Origin: Janthinobacterium lividum
GTDB lineage: Bacteria; Pseudomonadota; Gammaproteobacteria; Burkholderiales; Burkholderiaceae_D
NCBI GenBank assembly: GCA_945864765.1
Contig: CAMBDR010000172.1
Location: 1-7,900 of the forward strand
Direction: 5' to 3'
Length of the DNA stretch: 7,900 nt
Within the stretch, counting starts at the first letter, position 1. The number at the start of each line of letters is the position of its first letter. The notes under the pieces were generated by a model. The model was given only the letters and a program-made list of their open reading frames with translations, was not told the origin of the DNA and did not search any database. This document shows, piece by piece, positions 4,899 through 7,900 of the stretch. The position numbers and the translations under genes were made by a program.

Positions 4899-6787
4899 GG
4901 CGCTTTCGCCAAGGCCGCATTTTGCGCATCCAGCCACACTTTCAGGGGCGAAAAATAATCGATGATGGCGCTGGCGTCGAGCTGTTCTTCTCCGCTTGCG
5001 GTTTTTAGCACTTGTTGCCATGGGCGGCTACTGCCCTGGCTTAACATGGCCTGAAACTTTTTACCTGCTGCCGGGTTTTGATAAATCGAGCAACGATGCA
5101 AGGGGCCGCTGTAGCCCGCTTCGCGACACAGGGCGCGATGCAATTGAAACTGCAAGATGGCCGCGACAAAGTATTTGGCATAGCTGGAATCGGCCGCCAC
5201 ATGGTATTTGGCACCGGCATCAAAACCACCATCCTGATTTTTTTGATTCGCCTGATTAGCTTCATTGGATACAGGGCGCTTGATACCCTGGTATTTTTCG
5301 CGCAATTCCCACCATACTTTGTCATAGTCTTGCGGCTTGGTACTGCCGGAATACACCTTCCAGCGCCATTGATCAACCAAATAGGCAAACGGCAAAAACG
5401 CCACGTTTTGCAAAGCCCGATTCATTAACACGCCCACTTCCTGCGAGGCATCCGGCACTTGCGCCAACAAGCCGATTTTATTCAGGTATTGCGGCGTCAT
5501 CGACAACACCACGGTATCACCTATCGATTCATGGAAGCCATCGTTGGCACCCGTTTTAAACAACCAGGGTTGATTGCGATAGGCCAAATCGTAATAAATA
5601 TGCCCCAGCTCGTGGTGAATCACGGAAAAATCTTCGCTGGTCGGGTTGATGCACATTTTGATGCGCACATCAATCCCGCGTTCATTGGCCGCCTTGCCCC
5701 CCACCTTTCCCAAATCCCAGGCCGATGCGTGACAGACCACTTCCCGGTCACGCGGCTTGGTGAACAGGGATTTATCCCAAAACGAGGCAGGCAGCGCTTC
5801 CATGCCCAGCGAAGTGTAAAACGCTTCACCCAGGCGCACCATACTTTTGGCATCGTGCTGCTTGAGCTGGTCGGCCAGATCCAGCTTGGCGACCGGGCCG
5901 GGAGGTTGCACGATGGGATACAAATGATCCCAGGTTTGACTCCACATATTGCCAAACAAATGGGCCGGAATCGGGCCGCTACTTGGCACTTCATCCTTGC
6001 CATAGGTTTGCTGCAATTTGAAGCGCACATATTGGTGTAGCGAATCGTACAGCGGCTTCACTTGCTGCCACAGCCGTTCGGTTTCTGCCGCAAACGCTTC
6101 GGGTGGCATATCGAATTGTGAGCGCCAAAACGCGCCGGTATCGGCAAAACCCATTTCACGCGCGCCCTTATTCGACGCCGCCACATATTGGGCATAACTG
6201 TCTTTATAGGCACGCGCTTGCTGATGCCAGCCGAGCCAGATTTCTTTCAATTCTGCCGGATTTCGGCTCTTTGCCATCATCGCTTCCAGCGCCCCCAAGG
6301 GCAGGCAAACGCGCTCGCCGGCCTCTTTGCGGCAATACGTGGCTTTGCCATACGCACCAGTGAGGGCGGCGGATAATTGGGCATACTCTGCGCGATCTTT
6401 GGGGTTGCTAAAGCTCAGGTGCAATTGCATTAATTTGAGCTTACGTTGGTTGTCCACCGACAAGGGCAATTGATTGTAGCGGCGCGCCTGTAGCGCGATT
6501 TCGCCAGTGGCCGCCAACATCAATTCATTGGCTTGTACCGAAATGGCGCTGGTATCATCGGTAATATGGGTTTGATAAACCCAGTTGGCGCGCTGTTCGG
6601 CATTGGCCAGTTTTTCCAGACGCGCTTCGGCTTGGCGGATAAATTGTTCGGCTTCGGCCACCGTGGGTGCGGCAGTTTTGGCATGGCTTGGCACTGGCAG
6701 AGCGAATATTGCCAAAGCACTGATTGCGCTTATTTTGCTTATTTTGCTTATTTTAACAAGCGCGGTGGTCATTTTTATGGGTAGCAA
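4895..6787 (-). CDS. M2 family (ACE-like) peptidyl-dipeptidase A
   Basis: 630 residues, full length for bacterial angiotensin-converting-enzyme homologues. These zinc dipeptidyl-carboxypeptidases remove C-terminal dipeptides outside the cytoplasm. The signal peptide has a lysine-rich n-region, a hydrophobic segment (about 19-30) and likely cleavage after PSHA (A36). Zinc site: HHELGH contains HEXXH (H392, E393, H396), and E420 in FHESIGD lies 24 residues on, the same spacing as in human ACE. The transition-state and substrate residues are present in KYHVAADSSYAKYF: H529, Y536 and Y539, matching ACE H513, Y520 and Y523. The position of the ACE chloride-binding Arg (R522) is Lys538. A hydrophilic NQ-rich insert (about 507-521) precedes this motif. 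The TTG start at 6785-6787 has AAGGAG 6 bases upstream. The ATG at 6770-6772 is 21 bases from that site and is less likely. The stop overlaps the convergent DUF2520 stop. Confidence 0.95.
   Translation of the reverse strand: MLPIKMTTALVKISKISKISAISALAIFALPVPSHAKTAAPTVAEAEQFIRQAEARLEKLANAEQRANWVYQTHITDDTSAISVQANELMLAATGEIALQARRYNQLPLSVDNQRKLKLMQLHLSFSNPKDRAEYAQLSAALTGAYGKATYCRKEAGERVCLPLGALEAMMAKSRNPAELKEIWLGWHQQARAYKDSYAQYVAASNKGAREMGFADTGAFWRSQFDMPPEAFAAETERLWQQVKPLYDSLHQYVRFKLQQTYGKDEVPSSGPIPAHLFGNMWSQTWDHLYPIVQPPGPVAKLDLADQLKQHDAKSMVRLGEAFYTSLGMEALPASFWDKSLFTKPRDREVVCHASAWDLGKVGGKAANERGIDVRIKMCINPTSEDFSVIHHELGHIYYDLAYRNQPWLFKTGANDGFHESIGDTVVLSMTPQYLNKIGLLAQVPDASQEVGVLMNRALQNVAFLPFAYLVDQWRWKVYSGSTKPQDYDKVWWELREKYQGIKRPVSNEANQANQKNQDGGFDAGAKYHVAADSSYAKYFVAAILQFQLHRALCREAGYSGPLHRCSIYQNPAAGKKFQAMLSQGSSRPWQQVLKTASGEEQLDASAIIDYFSPLKVWLDAQNAALAKAP
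6728..6754. repeat. 9-bp perfect tandem repeat, three copies, in a signal peptide
   Basis: GCTTATTTT is repeated three times without mismatch (6728-6736, 6737-6745, 6746-6754). On the coding strand it gives ISKISKIS in the signal peptide n-region of the M2 peptidase. Because the unit is three codons, slippage would add or remove ISK units while keeping the frame. Confidence 0.85.
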
Positions 6788-6999
6788 ACTATTCTCCTTG
6801 ATTCTGTGGCGATGGCTGGGGCTGGCCGGGAAGGCTATTTTACGCCATCAGGGCAATTGCCGCGAATATGACAGAGTGTGGCGTTTTGTTCGCAATGCCG
6901 GGCCCAAGTGCAAAAAGCTGTTGGCCGACTGGCATGTTTGTGTCGCCTTGCCACCCTCCCCGCCCCAAAGGCAGGCAGTAAAATATCAGTTCCGGGGTG
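6788..6999 (-). promoter_or_regulatory. spacer between vapC and the M2 gene: ribosome-binding site and G-rich tract
   Basis: This 212-bp stretch has no gene I can support. It holds the M2 ribosome-binding site AAGGAG (6794-6799, minus strand), placed 6 bases from TTG. A G-rich run on the minus strand (6952-6967; GGGGCGGGGAGGGTGG) could form a G-quadruplex. The M2 promoter should be here. TAAAAT near 6840 with TTCGCG 18 bases upstream is a possible but weak -10/-35 pair. I see no convincing terminator after vapC. Confidence 0.4.
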
Positions 7000-7383
7000 T
7001 TAGTTCTTGTGCGCTTGAAACGCGACCCCAAATCGATCCGCCAGGGCATTCAAGCGCTTATCCAGCGTCCAAAGTTCTGCATTCGGAGTCATGAGGGTGG
7101 ACGCCAACAACACGATGTCCACTACACCGCACCCCAAGCCGTAAAGTTTTTCGCGATCGATAAATCCCATCACTTCTTGCAGACTTGCTTGTTGCGCTTG
7201 CCGCAGTAAGCCAAGATCGCCGAGTGTCTGCTCGCGAGGTGCCGGCGGTGTCCCGCATGCGATTTCTGCCAAAACCATAGGGTGCATTAAGGCTAAATCG
7301 AATCCAAGCAGTTGAACCAGCGTTACATTGTGGTGCTTAAAGTGATCCACCCAGACCGAGGTATCAACCAGAACGCGCTTCAT
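7000..7383 (-). CDS. vapC: VapC-type PIN-domain ribonuclease toxin
   Basis: 127 residues, the usual length for VapC toxins, which are Mg-dependent endoribonucleases that cut tRNA or rRNA and are held inactive by VapB. The PIN acidic residues are all visible: D7 in VLVDTSVWVDHF, E40 in MVLAEIACG, D89 in GCGVVDIVLLAS and D108 in LWTLDKRL. The toxin therefore looks intact. Its ATG (7381-7383) overlaps the vapB stop by four bases (ATGA), typical of translationally coupled toxin-antitoxin operons. The M2 gene lies 212 bp downstream and is probably a separate unit. The cellular RNA target cannot be read from sequence. Confidence 0.93.
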   Translation of the reverse strand: MKRVLVDTSVWVDHFKHHNVTLVQLLGFDLALMHPMVLAEIACGTPPAPREQTLGDLGLLRQAQQASLQEVMGFIDREKLYGLGCGVVDIVLLASTLMTPNAELWTLDKRLNALADRFGVAFQAHKN

Positions 7384-7583
7384 GATGCTGATTCAGCGCG
7401 TCGTCTTGGCACGTCTTGCATGTCGGGCATCGAAGCACCTAAACTCGCCAGACGATGAGCCGCTTGAACCCGGATAAATGTTTTTATCGCCTCCCGAAAG
7501 AGGTCGGCTTTGTCCATCGCGGGGTCAGCCACGTCCAGTGCCTGTTGGTACAAGGCGTCATCAATCGTCACTGTCGTTCTCAT
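7380..7583 (-). CDS. vapB: VapB-family ribbon-helix-helix antitoxin
   Basis: 67 residues. The N-terminal MRTTVTIDDALYQQALDVA is the strand-helix of a ribbon-helix-helix DNA-binding domain, followed by a second helix (KADLFREAIKTFIRVQA) and a C-terminal tail (RLASLGASMPDMQDVPRRR) of the type that wraps around the VapC active site. Known role: neutralising VapC and, with it, repressing the operon promoter. The start is firm: ATG at 7581-7583 with AGGAGG (7589-7594) five bases upstream. It is the first gene of the vapBC operon. Confidence 0.93.
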   Translation of the reverse strand: MRTTVTIDDALYQQALDVADPAMDKADLFREAIKTFIRVQAAHRLASLGASMPDMQDVPRRRAESAS

Positions 7584-7588
7584 TTTTT

Positions 7589-7636
7589 CCTCCTGCCATC
7601 AAAATGGATGTTATATCGTATCAATTCTAGCACCAA
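7589..7636 (-). promoter_or_regulatory. candidate vapBC promoter, operator and Shine-Dalgarno
   Basis: On the minus strand TTGGTG (7631-7636) and TATAAC (7610-7615) are separated by 15 bases, a short spacer for a sigma-70 promoter. The inverted repeat CCAT-CAAA-ATGG (7596-7607) lies at the expected transcript start and just upstream of the AGGAGG site (7589-7594). VapB-type antitoxins bind short palindromes in such positions, so this is a candidate operator. Confidence 0.35.
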
Positions 7637-7690
7637 ACCGGGAAAGTGGTGCCGAGAAATTGCGCTGCGCTTATATGATCGTTTGCGCAA

Positions 7691-7728
7691 TGTCTTCTAG
7701 CGACTATCATGTCTTTTTTCGACTATCA
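7691..7728. repeat. 19-bp tandem direct repeat, two copies
   Basis: TGTCTTCTAGCGACTATCA (7691-7709) is followed directly by TGTCTTTTTTCGACTATCA (7710-7728), with 16 of 19 positions identical. The copies share TGTCTT and CGACTATCA, and the differences sit only in the central four bases. It lies 108-145 bp upstream of the vapB start and about 60 bp from the transposase remnant. It could be a protein-binding site or part of a mobile-element end. Confidence 0.7.
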
Positions 7729-7786
7729 CGGGCGGCCCCATGATTGGATACCCTGAGCTCGCGCTCCAGGTCAAGAATGTTATTGA

Positions 7787-7900
7787 TCTCCCCTTCGGGA
7801 ATCGAGAGCGCATTCAGCGCAAAAAAAGATAACTGCAATCCCGCTGCTTGAGCAAGCCATTGAACTGATCGACTGGTATCGTGCCCGTTGGGAGATTGAA
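7787..7900 (+). mobile_element. IS4/Tn5-like transposase fragment, cut by the window edge
   Basis: The frame ending at 7900 reads IPLLEQAIELIDWYRARWEIE. This carries the IS4-family signature Y-(2)-R-(3)-E: Y at 7877-7879, R at 7886-7888 and E at 7898-7900, the last being the DDE catalytic Glu. The frame is open only back to 7787 (TGA at 7784-7786). The part before about 7838 does not look like transposase, and the upstream DDE Asp motifs are absent, so the element appears truncated at its 5' end. The rest of the C-terminal domain should continue past the window. No terminal inverted repeat can be identified here. Confidence 0.6.

Larger units (their letters stand above)
7584..7786. other. gene-free region upstream of vapBC
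   Basis: I can support no gene between the vapB start and the transposase remnant. Besides the vapB control site and the 19-bp tandem repeat, it contains a 7-bp inverted repeat, ATTGCGC (7659-7665) and GCGCAAT (7685-7691), with a 19-base gap and no T-tract. A minus-strand frame without a start codon also crosses its right part (down to the stop at 7707-7709). Confidence 0.5.

Noticed and set aside
5459..6040. 193-codon plus-strand open frame opposite the M2 zinc-binding region
   Set aside because: It overlaps the HEXXH coding region in antisense and shows shadow-type composition.
6840..7049. 69-codon minus-strand open frame between vapC and the M2 gene
   Set aside because: It begins inside vapC in another frame, has no ribosome-binding site and has no recognisable motif.
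6585..7094. 169-codon plus-strand open frame crossing the M2 signal peptide and vapC end
   Set aside because: It overlaps two real minus-strand genes, and its apparent hydrophobic run (LILLILLIL) is the antisense of the 9-bp repeats.
7659..7691. Inverted repeat ATTGCGC/GCGCAAT as a possible terminator
   Set aside because: The 19-base loop and the lack of a following T-tract make it an unlikely terminator; it is kept only as a note in the intergenic entry.
7455..7743. Plus-strand open frames across vapB and its upstream region
   Set aside because: They are antisense to vapB, have no Shine-Dalgarno or family resemblance, and end in the tandem repeat.

Overview
The window looks like a chromosomal segment of a proteobacterium. 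A betaproteobacterium is my best guess, because of the pairing of a Rossmann-like/DUF2520 protein with an M2 peptidyl-dipeptidase, a periplasmic amidohydrolase and a uridine kinase, but no rRNA or other marker gene confirms this. Nearly every gene is on the minus strand. The single clear plus-strand gene is at 4041-4898.

The left part (1-1483) is accessory. Two overlapping minus-strand genes encode a small protein resembling the C-terminal half of a Tae4-type T6SS amidase (389-748) and a secreted two-cysteine protein resembling its Tai4 immunity partner (27-401). The amidase-like protein has no cysteine at all, so it cannot be an intact Tae4 cysteine amidase. Upstream of it is a DUF3368 (PIN-like toxin) remnant without its N-terminal catalytic segment (806-1183). 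A single TAG separates it, in the same reading frame, from an unrecognised 80-residue ORF (1184-1426). This part reads as a small graveyard of competition and toxin genes.

The centre (1484-6787) is housekeeping or metabolic. Uridine kinase udk (1484-2119) follows a 581-residue exported metal-dependent amidohydrolase (2175-3920) in a probable two-gene operon. The DUF2520 gene diverges from the amidohydrolase across a 120-bp control region. It converges on an M2-family (ACE-like) peptidyl-dipeptidase (4895-6787), with the two stop codons interlocked in the four bases TTAG. The M2 gene appears to start at TTG, because the only good ribosome-binding site fits that codon.

The right end (6788-7900) is accessory again: an intact-looking VapBC toxin-antitoxin module (7000-7583), a two-copy 19-bp tandem repeat upstream of it, and at the very edge the YRE signature of an IS4/Tn5-like transposase that runs out of the window at its catalytic Glu.

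No CRISPR array, tRNA or rRNA was seen. The most distinctive feature is the orphan, cysteine-less Tae4-like/Tai4-like couple beside a broken DUF3368 gene. I see no large multi-gene system that I would call undescribed.
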